A DNA stretch of 64,000 bases from Alopecurus myosuroides. Lineage: Eukaryota > Streptophyta > Magnoliopsida > Poales > Poaceae. The stretch is from contig CM054057.1 of NCBI GenBank assembly GCA_028641055.1, forward strand, positions 727,728,484-727,792,483. The letters are read 5' to 3'. Positions 1 through 13,800 of this stretch are shown here, piece after piece. The notes below the pieces were generated by a model. That model was not told where the DNA came from and searched no databases. It was given only the letters and a program-made list of their open reading frames with translations. Each line of letters opens with the position of its first letter. Positions within the stretch are counted from its first letter, which is position 1. The position numbers and the translations under genes are program-made.

Positions 1-500
1 CTCCTCTCCGGCAGAGTGCCGAGAAGAGCTTCAGAATCCTCCCAAACTAGGGTTGACGACGGTGGCGGCTGCGAAACTTTTCGTGGATGGAGGCTCGGGT
101 ACTTAGGGTTTTCCCGAGGAAGTCAATATATAGGCGGAAGGGCGATGTCAGTGGGCGACCAGGGGCCCACACCACGTGACCGCGTATCCAAGGGAGGGCC
201 GCGCCGCCCTATGGTGTGGCTGCCTTCCTGGCGCCCTTCGAGTCCCCTTCGGACTCTGTGTACATGACCGAAAAATAGGGATTTTTGCTTTCGTGCCGTC
301 CAATTCCGAGAATATTTATAGAAAAACTTCTTTGAAATACAAAAAATAACAGAAAACAGAAACTGGCACTATGGCATCTTGTCAATAGGTTTTTCCCAGA
401 AAATGCATAAAAATGCTATGAAATCTATATAAAACATGTAGCAATTGAGATAATATCAACATGGAACATCAGAAATTATAGATACATGGGAGACGTATCA
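1..500 (-). repeat. 3' LTR (partial) of the minus-strand Athila-like element
   Basis: Read on the minus strand, the LTR begins at 500 with TGATACGTCTCCCATGTATC. The segment aligns by eye with the last ~480 bp of the LTR at 38708-40310, including the GC-rich block near 1-250. The small ORF at 16-267 lies inside this LTR and has no protein similarity that I recognise. Confidence 0.85.
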
Positions 501-2809
501 AGCATCCCCAAGCTTAGTTCTACTCATCCTCGAGTAGGTAAAACGATAACAACAAAATAATTTCCGAGGTGACGTGCTACCACACAATCTTGATCAAATA
601 ATAATGTAAAGCACAAGTCATGAATGAAATGATCCAAGTCAATGGTCTATAGTTTGCTAAGAAATAGATAATGAGTAAATAAATGAATCATATGAGCAAA
701 AGCTTTCATGAACAGTACTTTCAAGACAAGCATTAATTTTTTTTGCACAAGAGTTAACTCATAAATCAATAGATTCTAAATAAAACGCATCGATCAACAC
801 GTAGGAAGATTTAAGTTTCCGCACTGACTTTTAACTTTCAACATACATATCTCATGGATATTGTCAACACAAAGAAATATAATAAGTGCAATAAACTAGC
901 ACGTAAAAAATTTTGCACACAAAGTTGACACAAGTGTTTCCTTCTGAGACAGAAAGAACTAGGAAAACTGACTCAACATAAATGTAAAAGAAAGGTCCTT
1001 CGCAGAGGCAAGCAGGATAAATCATGTGCTAGAGCTTTTTAAGATTTAAAAAATATAGAGAGTATAAAGTTAAATTTTGAGAGGGGCCTTTGTCTATGTC
1101 AACGAATGGCATCGAATGATTTATAAGCCTTTCTTGTTTAAAGGCTTCAAGAGCAGCTCACATAGAGAGAACAATAAAGTTCCTCTTCTCCTTTGTTCGA
1201 ACAAGCTAAGTTCATGATTTCTCAAGACCATAGTGTTAGGATATTTATTTGGTTATAAGTTGTAATTTATCTTTTAGGGGCTGGGCACCCGCTTGCTTGC
1301 TCTTTTTGCAATATTAGGGACTTAGCACATTATTCATGCTAGTCAAGGTGTGAAGCCAAATAAACATGAAAAAGAAAATAAAGCAGCCAATACTTCCTCA
1401 TGAGCTAAAACAGAGCACAAAACAAGTTTAACAATTTTGAAGGTTTAAAGGTAGCACACGAAATAATTACTTGGAATGGCAGGAAATACCACATAATAGG
1501 TAGGTATGGTGGACACCAATGGCATGGATTTTGGCTCAATGTTTGGCTGCAAGAGAAGCATTCCCTCTCAGTACAGAGTTTTGGCTAGCAAGGTTTTTTG
1601 AAGCAAACACAAGATATCAACTAGTATAGCAAGACTTAGATGAAAACAAATTGCAAGCATTATAAGACTCTATATTGTCCTCCTTGTTACTCAAACACCT
1701 TTTACCAGAAAATATCTAGACCTTAGAGATACCAATCATGCAAACCAAATTTCAACAAACTCTATTGTAGTTCTCCACTAATAGGTTTTAACCACATGAT
1801 ACAAGAGCTTAAAAATCAACTACTTGAAAGCTCAAAACAATTGCCAAGTATCAAATTATCCAAGACAGTGATCTACAAGAATATGTAAGACTTTTCCAAT
1901 ATACCATCTACCACATGTAGCATTTTCTGTTGCCAAAAACACCATTTACTTATTTCAACACAAACTCTCCAAATAATTTATCAATGCAACAAGAGAGTAC
2001 TACTCTACAAAAACTAACAACTCTGAATAAGAGATGCACGAAAAACCGGAGCTAAAAGAATTCGGCAGCTAGACAATAAATGAAGAATACGAGTATTCAT
2101 ATGAAAAAGTGGAGTGTGTCTCTCTACACAATAATGTTAGGATCCAACCAAGTTTATTACAAAAAATAAAAACAAAATAAAAACAAACAAATATTCCAAG
2201 TAAAGTACATAAGATGCGAACAAATACAAATATAGTTTCACTAGAAATGACCTGATAAGTTGTTGATGAAGAAGGGGATGCCTTGGGCATACTCAATCTT
2301 AGAAGCTTGAGTATTCTTGAAATTTACTGAGATGAGGGTTAGTGCATAATCAAAAACTCACATGTTCTGCAAGGACACAAACATTACCAATACTTTCTAA
2401 ACATTAGATACATCCACTCATGTTTTGTGGAGGAAAGAAATCCACTCAACATAGTAAACGAAAGAATGCAAAATAAAAGGTAGAATCTGTCAAAACACGA
2501 ACAATATGTAAAGACGAATTTTTCAAGGCACTTACGTTGCTCAGATCAGAAAAACTAGAACGAAGAAAAGTTTCGTACATATCTAAGGATCACTCACAAT
2601 TTTTTTCAGGATGTTAAGATTTTTGTGGAATTTATTATGAATTAAACGGTGTACAGCAAAAATATGTTCCTGCGCAGAAATCCGAATCTAGCATCAGCTT
2701 TCCACTAGAGACTTTACTTGGCACAACCATTCGAAAAAGTAAAGATAAAAAGGCGTTGTTACACAACACATTGACTCAAAGAAAACAAAAGAAAAATTAC
2801 AGAAATAAA
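501..2809 (-). other. Internal 3' half of the minus-strand Athila-like element, non-coding
   Basis: It begins at 501 with the polypurine tract (minus-strand AAGCTTGGGGATGCT) abutting the LTR. It matches, in reverse orientation, the internal regions of the plus-strand relatives at about 26514-29216 and 32882-36894. A decayed copy of the segment that starts with the peptide MPKASPSSST lies near 2069-2296. No intact ORF of retrotransposon type is present. Confidence 0.75.
519..538 (-). other. Stem-loop 18 nt upstream of the 3' LTR (Athila-like, minus)
   Basis: In the sense (minus) strand it reads CCTACTCGAGGATGAGTAGA. This is a stem of about 7 pairs, including one G-T and one outer mismatch, with an AGGA loop. 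Exactly 18 nt (501-518) separate it from the LTR, the same spacing as in the related plus-strand copies. Confidence 0.7.
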
Positions 2810-4988
2810 TGTGACGCCCCGGGATCGGGCACTATGCAGATATCAGCATTCCCGCCAAAATCCACATAATAACCGATTCCAGGTTGCCACTTGTGTTAAC
2901 ATTACAACAGTTCACGAATATTGCGCAACAACAACAGAAAAGATATATACAAGAAGACTTAAACGAGTCAAGGATACAACTGATACAATACAAAGATCCA
3001 AATAACAGCGGAAGAAACAACATAGTGTACGACAACGGACAAGATACAAATTGGACTAAGAGTCCTGAAGATAACCGATGGCGTCCAATCCCTGCCCAGG
3101 CCAAGCCGGAGGGATTCCCAAGCTAACGTCGTCAGATTTCAAACCTGCTGACTGCAATGTGGAATATGCAGCCACGAAAGGGATTCGTGGGTCAGTACGG
3201 TTAAGTACTGGCAAGTGGATAACCCATACTCACAAGATACCAGCGTAACCAATCATCACAAGATACAAATAATTTGGGTGCAACGGAAAGGAAGGGATTA
3301 TTGCAAAGGAGCGGCAGCTGGCTGCACTAACTAACTACAGTGACTTGCTACAACATCCGGCTAAAAGAAAGGGATAAGATAGCGTATCAGAACCAACTAC
3401 AACTACTCACCAAACAATACCCATCCAATGTTACCCCCTACTAAGGAAGCAACCCAAGGAAACTCACACTGTTGATTAAGGTGACATTCATTTTTATGGT
3501 GGAGGTAATCTATATTACTAGTCAAGTTATCATCGTTAAGTGTAAATTGTCTGAGTACTTGTTAGCCAGCACTTTCACCAAGTCATCCATAACCGCGGAC
3601 AACACGGCTTCTCGAGAAGATTTAACCCTGCAGGGATGCACCAATTTGGCCGTACACGTAAGAATGACCCGCCAGATGGAAAGTCCCTTCCACCAAGCGA
3701 GGCACTCAACACAACCCAACTCTTCTTCGCATCAAGCCCAAAGAACCACATGCTGTGCGTGCGCGGCTAATCGAGCCCCCACGAAGAAAAGGGGGACCCT
3801 CATAGAACTCTAAGACCACGCCGCCCTAAATGCCGACTACAAAAGTTCCACCCTGGCGCCAAGGGCTCGCACCTGCATATGCATGCATCAAATGGAAAGC
3901 CCGAACTAAGTGTGGCGATTTGGACGAGATGCGAATCCAATCATAATTGCGGGGGGCGCCCATACTCGCTTCCCACATGCGGTTAGTGCGCTCATCATGG
4001 ATCAATGGACAAGACCCTTTTCCTAATTAGGGTCGACACTAGCAGGCCTCAAAACCACGCCGGGCCTCCTGCCGGTGCCTTATCATCAAATTATTATTAC
4101 CCCAAGCATTAACATGTTGTTGATTGAATTGAAACCCAACTATCAAACTAAACAGGTGATAAGATAAATGACGACAAGACTCGAGCACAAACAACACTAA
4201 GCATGCAACTACGACACAAGGGCCACCAGGGTAAACAAACAACAGTTAATAGGAAGTGGAAGGAAGGCTATATCATGGCTGCAAGGTAAACATATGATAG
4301 GATCGAGACACAAGCATCGAATCATAAGGCTAGCATAAGAACAACGGAAAGAATCGGTAACAAGTGATGAAAGGCAGCCATAGGTAGCAAGTGAGTATAC
4401 TTGCCTGGAATCCAGCAAGTAGAGGTACATCCGAAGAACTTGTCGTTGCTCACATCATCTCAACGTCCTATCCGCGAAGAAGCAACGAACTAGGACAAAC
4501 ACCGGATGCATCAATTACTACTACGGCAAAAGATCCAGCATGATCAAGATATGGATGCATGACAAGTTTAAGGATGCATCAAAGATAAACTAGTTGACAT
4601 GGTAAACATATTTAAATGGGACCATATGCAATTTGGATTGCATATGGAAAAGCCCATGAATTAATGTTGAATTAAATGATCTACATATAACCATCATGTG
4701 AAAGTTGATTAGAATGATGCATGGATGATGAAAACAATAAGAAAACAACAATAGCTTCAATTTGAAAAGGTGTTTACCAAGTTTGGAAATTTATTTATTA
4801 AGTTATGAAATTCGGCTTCTTAAATGAGTTACACAAGCATTTGTTGTTTTCACCCATTTTAATTGTTCAAAACAGTTAACCAAATTTATATTTGGAACGA
4901 ACACAAAATTTTAGATGGAATACATATTTCATTTGTTGACTTTGGATTTTAGATGAGCAAGTTATTAAATTGACAATTTTAAATGCAT
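2810..4988 (-). repeat. Outer LARD 3' LTR, part 1
   Basis: Corresponds to 18398 to about 20575 of the intact LTR copy. It begins (plus strand) TGTGACGCCCCGGGATCGGG. The break at 4988 is the insertion site of the inner LARD, whose TSD TGCAT is 4984-4988. ORFs such as 3472-3813 also occur in the other LTR copy but have no features of real proteins. Confidence 0.88.
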
Positions 4989-7900
4989 TGTAGCATCCCA
5001 ACTTTTAATAAAGATGGAATACCTGTGTTACTGTGCTAGTCCCTGGATCAATTGCTAGCACCACAGTACAAAATGAAATATCATGCAATTGCATCAAATT
5101 CTATTACATCGCATGATCCAGTCTTTACAAAAAAATAGTATTACAACTTGCATAGTCTTAGAAGACTAGCAGAAAACAAGGATATACAGCGGAAAACAAG
5201 GTACAACATTGAGCCCATCTTCTTCATGTGCCACAGGCAAAACATGTTGGCGATAGTCTCGAGATCCTAAACGAAATCCTCACTCGTCTTCAGGAATATC
5301 TGCAATATGGAATATGCAGCCACAAGGGAGTCAATACAATTTAATGTATTGGCAAGTAACACTATGGTGGATATAAATGGCAAGGCTAAAACTACATGCT
5401 TATTTGGCTGAGTGGAGTTTTGGCTAAGTTTTGCATAAAGCCAGTTTTCTCCTATCACTTTTGTAAAAACAAACTTTTCTTTTCAAAAGGGTGGCAACAT
5501 TGGATTAAGATCCAAGCACCACAAATACTGTTCACTTGGTCAAATTTTTACTTATTGAAATTGATGATGAGATTCTTCCGTCAATCCTTGTCCAGCTGCT
5601 CATAGTTGTCCATAACCGGGGACACGGCTAAGATCTTAGTTTGTTGACTCTGCAGAGGTTGTGCACTTTCACCCTTTGTCTTCAATTAGCCCAAACATCC
5701 TATACACCCGGAGTGCATCATGGAAAGGAGAGAATTGAGACGAGATCTTTCAGAAGAAGAAGTCCAAACCCACCGGCAAGACCCGTTCCACCTATAATTT
5801 TGCTACATCTGCTTGTCAAGCCTGGGCTGAACCCTCACAACTTAATTGATCAAGACAGAGCCCATATTGTCAAAAGGCTGCACGGGAAGCTACTAGATTT
5901 AGAGGGACATAGTAATCTCTTTGTTCCTGGGTGGCCATCCTCAAGTGACAACCTCAAGTGGAATAACCCTTAGATAAGGGCCCTGAGGAAACACTCAACA
6001 TAACCCAATCTTACCACTTCCACCCAGGTGGTTCATTTATTAATTATACTTAGGATTTTTCCTCAACATCTAGTAAAACAATTTGTAACATTGCATAGCA
6101 CCTAGTAAATTCTAAGGCTATCAAAATAACAAGGTAAAAGGGATGGCTACACTCTACTAGGATAATAGCATAGCATAGTATAACTTAGCAAAATTTCCTA
6201 TCATGCATACTACTCAAAATCAACTAATGCATATAGAAAATAATGGGTAGTTGATGATGTGTTACTTGCCTTGTTGAAGTTGGTGAAGATATCACACTCT
6301 CTTCACAAAAGATCGTTGCTCTCCGTACAATCTATTCATTGAAAACATAATAACAAAATAAACAAGCATCCTAGCAATCAAACACATAGGTGGAGAAAGC
6401 AAACATAGCAAATAACATAACAAAGGAGTTGGACCCAGTTGGCTAGGACAAGGTCAAGATTTGAGTTCAATACTTGTTAAGGAAATTCCAATGGTTTACT
6501 TGGGAAGGTACTAGGTTGAATTTGATGTGATCTAACTTTATTTTAACCATACTTGTTGAGGAAGTTCCAAGAGTTCACTAAGGTGATCTAACTATTTCAA
6601 CTAAAGAGGCACATAACAAGTATTACACTTAGTTGTTTTTATCAAAACATTTGAGTGATCTAAGTTTAGTCTTTCCATTTTGGTTTAAGGTAGGTCTAGG
6701 TTCAACTAACTTCATAGCAATATAGAAAACAAGTCTAAGTCTTGGGATTTTCCATTTGGGTCAATGGTTGGACAAAAACAACTTATTCTTCAATTTGTGT
6801 GGATTGCTCCAAGTCTTCACATGCTTGTCTTCTTGAAGTTCATCTTCATGCTTCTATTATAGTTTCCTCCTTGTTGTTAATCTTCTCTTGAACTTGATAA
6901 ACCTTCATGGCTTTCACTTCACTAATTGGTTTGGGTATGGGATGGGCACAAATACCACTAAGTCAAATTGGAAAGAAAATAAGAAGAGGGATAGGAAGAG
7001 AGGGGGAGATGTTTTCTTCTAAATTTCTTCACACTTGTACTTTATGGAGTTTCTTCTAGTTGTTGTGGAGTCTTTTCTTCAAATTTCTTCATTGATCCTC
7101 CTTGTATCTCTTCATGTTGCCACCAAGTTGAAAATGAAGTTTTCTCCTTGTGCTTGAGTCTTGATCTCCATTTTGCTAACTTGATGATTTCTTGAAGCAA
7201 GCATGGGGGATTGGAGAAGTAGATAGAATACTAGGGTGCTAGTGTTTGAGGTTCACTACTTGGAAATTTTAGGGACTTGGTCTTGGATCCAAAAATGGCC
7301 ACCACAAACAATGGTAGAAAGAAATAGAAACAAAATCTAAGACTTAATAACTAGATGGACTACTATGATGGAAGTTTGGCTAAAATTACATGGTCATGGT
7401 CCAAGGGTCTCCAAAATGGTTGGGCAAGGTTGTTTCTGGTTCAAGGTTGTCAAATGGAACAATTTTGCAAAAGGAACTATATTGAAAATATTTATAGAAA
7501 TTAATCTATGTCAAAAATACTCTAGTAGACAAGTTAATTCTAAATTCAATTTTAATTTGTTCAAATATTATTTTGGGACAGAGGGTATGAAAGTACACAT
7601 TCTAAGGTTTCCAAATATATTTTATTTGCAATTTTTGGATTTGTAGAATTTGAATTTTGCCAAATTTCATCAAACAAGCATATTTGAATTTGAACAAATT
7701 TAAGTTTGTCAAATTTGAATTTGGCCAGTGCCAAAAGTTTCTAATTGTCAAGGGCTTTTCAAAAAGTCCAAGATTGCTAAATTTGACTTCATGGATAAAA
7801 AGATATGATGGATTGAAGTTGCAGGGGCTAATCTGTAAAACTGACAAAATAATTCCAGCGGGAGAAATTTTAAAATAAGGCTGGGACACGTGGCTGGATC

Positions 7901-9687
7901 TGATTGGGCCTGGTTGCTGACTAGATGCTGGCGTGGCCCACTGACTGGGCGCTGACGTGGTTAAGTGAACTGGATCTGGATCGTTAGATCCAGATCTAAC
8001 GGTGGGAGTGCGTACCTCTTCACGTTATAATCTCGGCCGTCGAGATGATCCGACGGTGCAGACTGGACGAGGAGCTCGGGGCGGCCAGCGATGGAGATTC
8101 CGGCGCTGCTCCGGCGATCTGCGGCCTGGAAACGACACCGGCGACGCTCCCGCGGTTCCCCACACAGATGGATGTGACGACGAGGGGCGGCGCGACGAGG
8201 GGAACCCGATGGTGAAAGTGGCGTGCTCGGTGGCTGCTTCTCGCGCCGGTGATGCACGGTTGGAGGGCGGTGCTGCCCCGGTGAACTCGGGAACAACGGC
8301 GCTGGCGTTTGGCTGCACACGGAAACAAACAAAGGGGTCAGGGAGGTGCGCACGAGCACAAGGGAGAGAATGGTGGTTGTCTCGGTTGCCGGAAGTGGTT
8401 CACCTCGCCGGAATCAGTGAAGGGCGGGGACTAGGGTTTGAAGTCCGGCGACGAATTACAGGGCCACGGGGGCGAAATCGAGCCGAGAGGGAGAGGGGAA
8501 ACAAAGAGGGTGTCGTGGGCTCTTTATAGGTCCAGAGAGGGGGGGCATTCATGGCCTTAATGGCCTGGAATCGAGGGGCGAAACTTTCGGCCATGATAGA
8601 GGGGTTTCCAAACAGAGGAAGAAGATGATGACGTCATGGGTGACGTCATCCAATATTTTCTTTTTATTTCTGTTTATTTAGTTAAATCATAACTTCTGTT
8701 TTAAGTATCCAAATGACATGAAACAAATTTCTAAATTCTTGAGATTTCAAGTACTTTCTAATAGTACCATTTTTGGAAACAAAACATCATATTTTATTTT
8801 TGAATTTGGGAATTTGAATAATTCCTTAATAGTTACTTAATGTGATTTTTAATTTAATTTTTTTATAAAACATAGTTATTGGTCAACTAAGATTTTAGTG
8901 ACATTATAAATGTTGAAAACAAGATTTTGAAAGTCATTCCACCATGTTTTCACAATTATTTATTTTGAAAAATAAATAAAGCACTAATAATACTTTAAGG
9001 CCATTTTAAAATTTAGAAAATAATAAATTTATGTTATTGTCTAAATAAAATTTCAGAGACATTTTACTTGTCATATATTATTTTTGGAAAGCCATTTTAA
9101 AACTATTTCACAATTTATAATTTTAGGATATGAAGGATTTACTATTAGTAACTTAATGTTATTTAATTAGTTCATATCAAATAATTAATATTGTTGATCA
9201 ATAAAATTTAGAATAAAACCACTAGTCATAATATTGTTTTCAAAACCTTTTGTTATGTTATTATCAAAGCAATGCATTTCATTTTCACCCCTTTATGTTT
9301 AAAACTTGGAATAACAACTAAAAGTTATTATTAATAAATTTATTCTCATCAAAATATTTTTGGGGATAAGAACTTTATTAAGGTTATAATTCTTTGATTT
9401 TTGATGCCATAAAATAAATTCAGATGAATATAGTTGTAAACATTTTAGGTAAAGGTTTGTTAATAAAAGATATCCCCTTTATATAAAGAAACTTATTTTT
9501 TTGAATAAGGTTTTAGGGTTTAAGGAACAAGGCATAATTGGATTGGTAAACTCAATTTAATTGAAATATGTATTGTTTTCTTTTGTTTCTTGCTTCTCAT
9601 TTGGTTTTTGGTGACTTGCACAATATGAAAACAAAAAGTTTCAAATTTTTGTGATTTTTGAGTTTTCCAAAAATCAGGGATGTTACA
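4989..9687 (-). repeat. Inner LARD 3' LTR
   Basis: Plus-strand start TGTAGCATCCCAACTTTTAA, end GGGATGTTACA. It contains an AT-rich part and a GC-rich block around 7950-8600. The GC-rich block yields long overlapping ORFs in several frames (8002-8529 plus, 7961-8359 minus). These are compositional, because the second LTR copy shows the same frames broken differently. Confidence 0.9.
8522..8529 (-). promoter_or_regulatory. Candidate TATA box in inner LARD 3' LTR
   Basis: The minus strand reads CTATAAAG at the edge of the GC-rich block, followed downstream by pyrimidine-rich DNA. The equivalent site in the 5' LTR is 14394-14401. This is a position-based promoter guess. Confidence 0.45.
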
Positions 9688-9705
9688 GACTACCACCCTT
9701 AAAAG

Positions 9706-9724
9706 AAATCTCGTCCCGAGATTT
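9706..9724 (-). other. Stem-loop 18 nt upstream of inner LARD 3' LTR
   Basis: AAATCTCGTCCCGAGATTT forms a perfect 8-bp stem with a 3-nt loop (GGA in the sense strand). It is separated from the LTR end at 9687 by exactly 18 nt. Confidence 0.85.
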
Positions 9725-10854
9725 GGGAAGGCTAGAAAGAAAGATTTTGGGTAATTGGATTCCAAAACAACTGGGTGGGCTACCACCCTTAAAAAGAAAC
9801 TTTTGTGGGTAGTCTATTTTCATTAGATTGGAGTGTAGATTGATTCTAAATTAGCTTGAGTAGATATTTCCTCTGTGGTAGAGGTGTAGGCCAACATAGG
9901 TCTGTTGAACTACCTTTGACACTGAGGGGTCACTCTTTGGGTCAATCAAAAGCCTTTGGTTCACTCTCAACTTGATCTTTTGATGTTCTTGGCAATCTTC
10001 CATCTTGTTGTTGTCATCCTTGAAAGCAAACATCATGCTATTTCTAAACAAACTCTCTTGGTGGGCAAAATATTCCATTGCTTGATAGCTCCAAGGTTAG
10101 CTTGATCCTTATTAGGCAGTTGGCATTGATCATGGATGTGATTGTTCCTTCACACAGAAGAAAGAAATTTGATACTAGCATTCCTCAAATGGGATGGCTT
10201 GTGTATCAATAGGGTAAAGGTTGTATGATTCCAAATGGTTCTTAGTATGGTTGGTGAATGAGTCTGGTGTTGGGTTTGGTCTAGTAGGGATGAGTAGAGA
10301 TTTAGAAAGATGGCTAAGGAAGGTTCTTATCCAAAATAGCAGATCAAGGAAACTCATCTTACAAACAACACATAACAACATATAACACATTCATCACACC
10401 AAACAACAAGGTTTTATAAAACAACTAATATTGTCATACCACACTCATTGGTATGATCAATACTCTAACACATTAACGTTGTTCTAACAAAGTAACTATA
10501 TTGGTGGTCTCATCTATATCCTCTTGAGCTTTTCTTCATATTCTTCTCCATGTCTTGAGTGTTCTTGAATGTTGTGAAGTCTGGGTTTTATCTCCAAGTT
10601 TCTTCAATTGTCTTGAGTGTAGGTCTTCATGTGGTGAAATACTTCTTGCACTTCTTGGTATGATCTTCAACACTCTTGTCTTGATGGTATTGAGGAGGAG
10701 GTCATCTAGGAAATTTTTTTAAGGTGAATAATAGATGAGATGATATGAGATGAAACTAAGATGATTGTTTTGTTTCTAGAAAGTTTGAACATAGTGAATT
10801 TTCAAACCTAGGGTCTTCTCCAAACTTAGGGTCTCGAATTCTACAGGCAACACA

Positions 10855-10868
10855 ATGCTCTGATACCA
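10855..10868 (-). promoter_or_regulatory. Primer-binding site (initiator tRNA-Met), inner LARD
   Basis: The minus strand reads TGGTATCAGAGCAT, 3 nt from the 5' LTR end at 10872. The first 12 bases are complementary to the 3' end of plant initiator tRNA-Met. Confidence 0.9.
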
Positions 10869-10871
10869 TTT

Positions 10872-13800
10872 TGTAGCATCCCAACTTTTAATAAAGATGG
10901 AATACCTGTGTTACTGTGCTAGTCCCTGGATCAATTGCTAGCACCACAGTACAAAATGAAATATCATGCAATTGCATCAAATTCTATTACATCGCATGAT
11001 CCAGTCTTTACAAAAAATAGTATTACAACTTGCATAGTCTTAGAAGACTAGCAGAAAAACAAGGATATACAGCGGAAAACAAGGTACAACATTGAGCCCA
11101 TCTTCTTCATGTGCCACAGGCAAAACATGTTGGCGATAGTCTCGAGATCCTAAACGAAATCCTCACTCGTCTTCAGGAATATCTGCAATATGGAATATGC
11201 AGCCACAAGGGAGTCAATATACAATTTAATGTATTGGCAAGTAACACTATGGTGGATAAAATGGCAAGGCTAAAACTACATGCTTATTTGGCTGAGTGGA
11301 GTTTTGGCTAAGTTTTGCATAAAGCCAGTTTTCTCCTATCACTTTTGTAAAAACAAACTTTTCTTTTCAAAAGGGTGGCAACATTGGATTAAGATCCAAG
11401 CACCACAAATACTGTTCACTTGGTCAAATTTTTACTTATTGAAATTGATGATGAGATTCTTCCGTCAATCCTTGTCCAGCTGCTCATAGTTGTCCATAAC
11501 CGGGGACACGGCTAAGATCTTAGTTTGTTGACTCTGCAGAGGTTGTGCACTTTCACCCTTTGTCTTCAATTAGCCCAAACATCCTATACACCCGGAGTGC
11601 ATCATGGAAAGGGAGAATTGAGACGAGATCTTTCAGAAGAAGAAGTCCAAACCCACCGGCAAGACCCGTTCCACCTATAATTTTGCTACATCTGCTTGTC
11701 AAGCCTGGGCTGAACCCTCACAACTTAATTGATCAAGACAGAGCCCATATTGTCAAAAGGCTGCACGGGAAGCTACTAGATTTAGAGGGACATAGTAATC
11801 TCTTTGTTCCTGGGTGGCCATCCTCAAGTGACAACTCAAGTGGAATAACCCTTAGATAAGGGCCCTGAGGAAACACTCAACATAACCCAATCTTACCACA
11901 CCACCCAGGTGGTTCATTTTATTAATTATACTTAGGATTTTTCCTCAACATCTAGTAAAACAATTTGTAACATTGCATAGCACCTAGTAAATTCTAAGGC
12001 TATCAAAATAACAAGGTAAAAGGGATGGCTACACTTACTAGGATAATAGCATAGCATAGTATAACTTAGCAAAATTTCCTATCATGCATACTACTCAAAA
12101 TCAACTAATGCATATAGAAAATAATGGGTAGTTGATGATGTGTTACTTGCCTTGTTGAAGTTGGTGAAGATATCACACTCTCTTCACAAAAGATCGTTGC
12201 TCTCCGTACAATCTATTCATTGAAAACATAATAACAAAAACAAGCATCCTAGCAATCAAACACATAGGTGGAGAAAGCAAACATAGCAAATAACATAACA
12301 AAGGAGTTGGACCAGTTGGCTAGGACAAGGTCAAGATTTGAGTTCAATACTTGTTAAGGAAATTCCAATGGTTTACTTGGGAAGGTACTAGGTTGAATTT
12401 GATGTGATCTAACTTTATTTTAACCATACTTGTTGAGGAAGTTCCAAGAGTTCACTAAGGTGATCTAACTATTTCAACTAAAGAGGCACATAACAAGTAT
12501 TACACTTAGTTGTTTTTTATCAAAACATTTGAGTGATCTAAGTTTAGTCTTTCCATTTTGGTTAAGGTAGGTCTAGGTTCAACTAACTTCATAGCAATAT
12601 AGAAAACAAGTTAAGTCTTGGGATTTTCCATTTGGGTCAATGGTTGGACAAAAACAACTTATTCTTCAATTTGTGTGGATTGCTCCAAGTCTTCACATGC
12701 TTGTCTTCTTGAAGTTCATCTTCATGCTTCTATTATAGTTTCCTCCTTGTTGTTAATCTTCTCTTGAACTTGATAAACCTTCATGGCTTTCACTTCACTA
12801 ATTGGTTTGGGTATGGGATGGGCACAAATACCACTAAGTCAAATTGGAAAGAAAATAAGAAGAGGGATAGGAAGAGAGGGGGAGATGTTTTCTTCTAAAT
12901 TTCTTCACACTTGTACTTTATGGAGTTCTTCTAGTTGTTGTGGAGTCTTTTCTTCAAAATTTCTTCATTGATCCTCCTTGTATCTCTTCATGTTGCCACC
13001 AAGTTGAAAATGAAGTTTTCTCCTTGTGCTTGAGTCTTGATCTCCATTTTGCTAACTTGATGATTTCTTGAAGCAAGCATGGGGGATTGGAGAAGTAGAT
13101 AGAATACTAGGGTGCTAGTGTTTGAGGTTCACTACTTGGAAATTTTTAGGGACTTGGTCTTGGATCCAAAAATGGCCACCACAAACAATGGTAGAAAGAA
13201 ATAGAAAAAAATCTAAGACTTAATAACTAGATGGACTACTATGATGGAAGTTTGGCTAAAATTACATGGTCATGGTCCAAGGGTCTCCAAAATGGTTGGG
13301 CAAGGTTGTTTCTGGTTCAAGGTTGTCAAATGGAACAATTTTGCAAAAGGAACTATATTGAAAATATTTATAGAAATTAATCTATGTCAAAAATACTAGT
13401 AGACAAGTTAATTCTAAATTCAATTTTAATTTGTTCAAATATTATTTTGGGACAGAGGGTATGAAAGTACACATTCTAAGGTTTCCAAATATATTTTATT
13501 TGCAATTTTTGGATTTGTAGAATTTGAATTTTGCCAAATTTCATCAAACAAGCATATTTGAATTTGAACAAATTTAAGTTTGTCAAATTTGAATTTGGCC
13601 AGTGCCAAAAGTTTCTAATTGTCAAGGGCTTTTCAAAAAGTCCAAGATTGCTAAATTTGACTTCATGGATAAAAAGATATGATGGATTGAAGTTGCAGGG
13701 GCTAATCTGTAAAACTGACAAAATAATTCCAGCGGGAGAAATTTTAAAATAAGGCTGGGACACGTGGCTGGATCTGATTGGGCCTGGTTGCTGACTAGAT

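Larger units (their letters stand above)
9688..10871 (-). other. Inner LARD internal region, non-coding
   Basis: 1184 bp between the two LTRs. The PPT side (9688-9705, sense TTTTAAGGGTGGTAGTC) is next to the left LTR and the PBS side next to the right LTR. ORFs of up to about 75 codons occur, but none has retroviral motifs. The motif around the PPT (sense CTCGGGACGAGA then TTTTAAGGG) is of a type seen upstream of the 3' LTR in many plant gypsy elements. Confidence 0.8.

Noticed and set aside
7961..8529. Overlapping 100-175-codon ORFs in a GC-rich block, repeated at 13835-14499
   Set aside because: Located inside LARD LTRs, open in several frames at once, and altered by simple indels between the two LTR copies.
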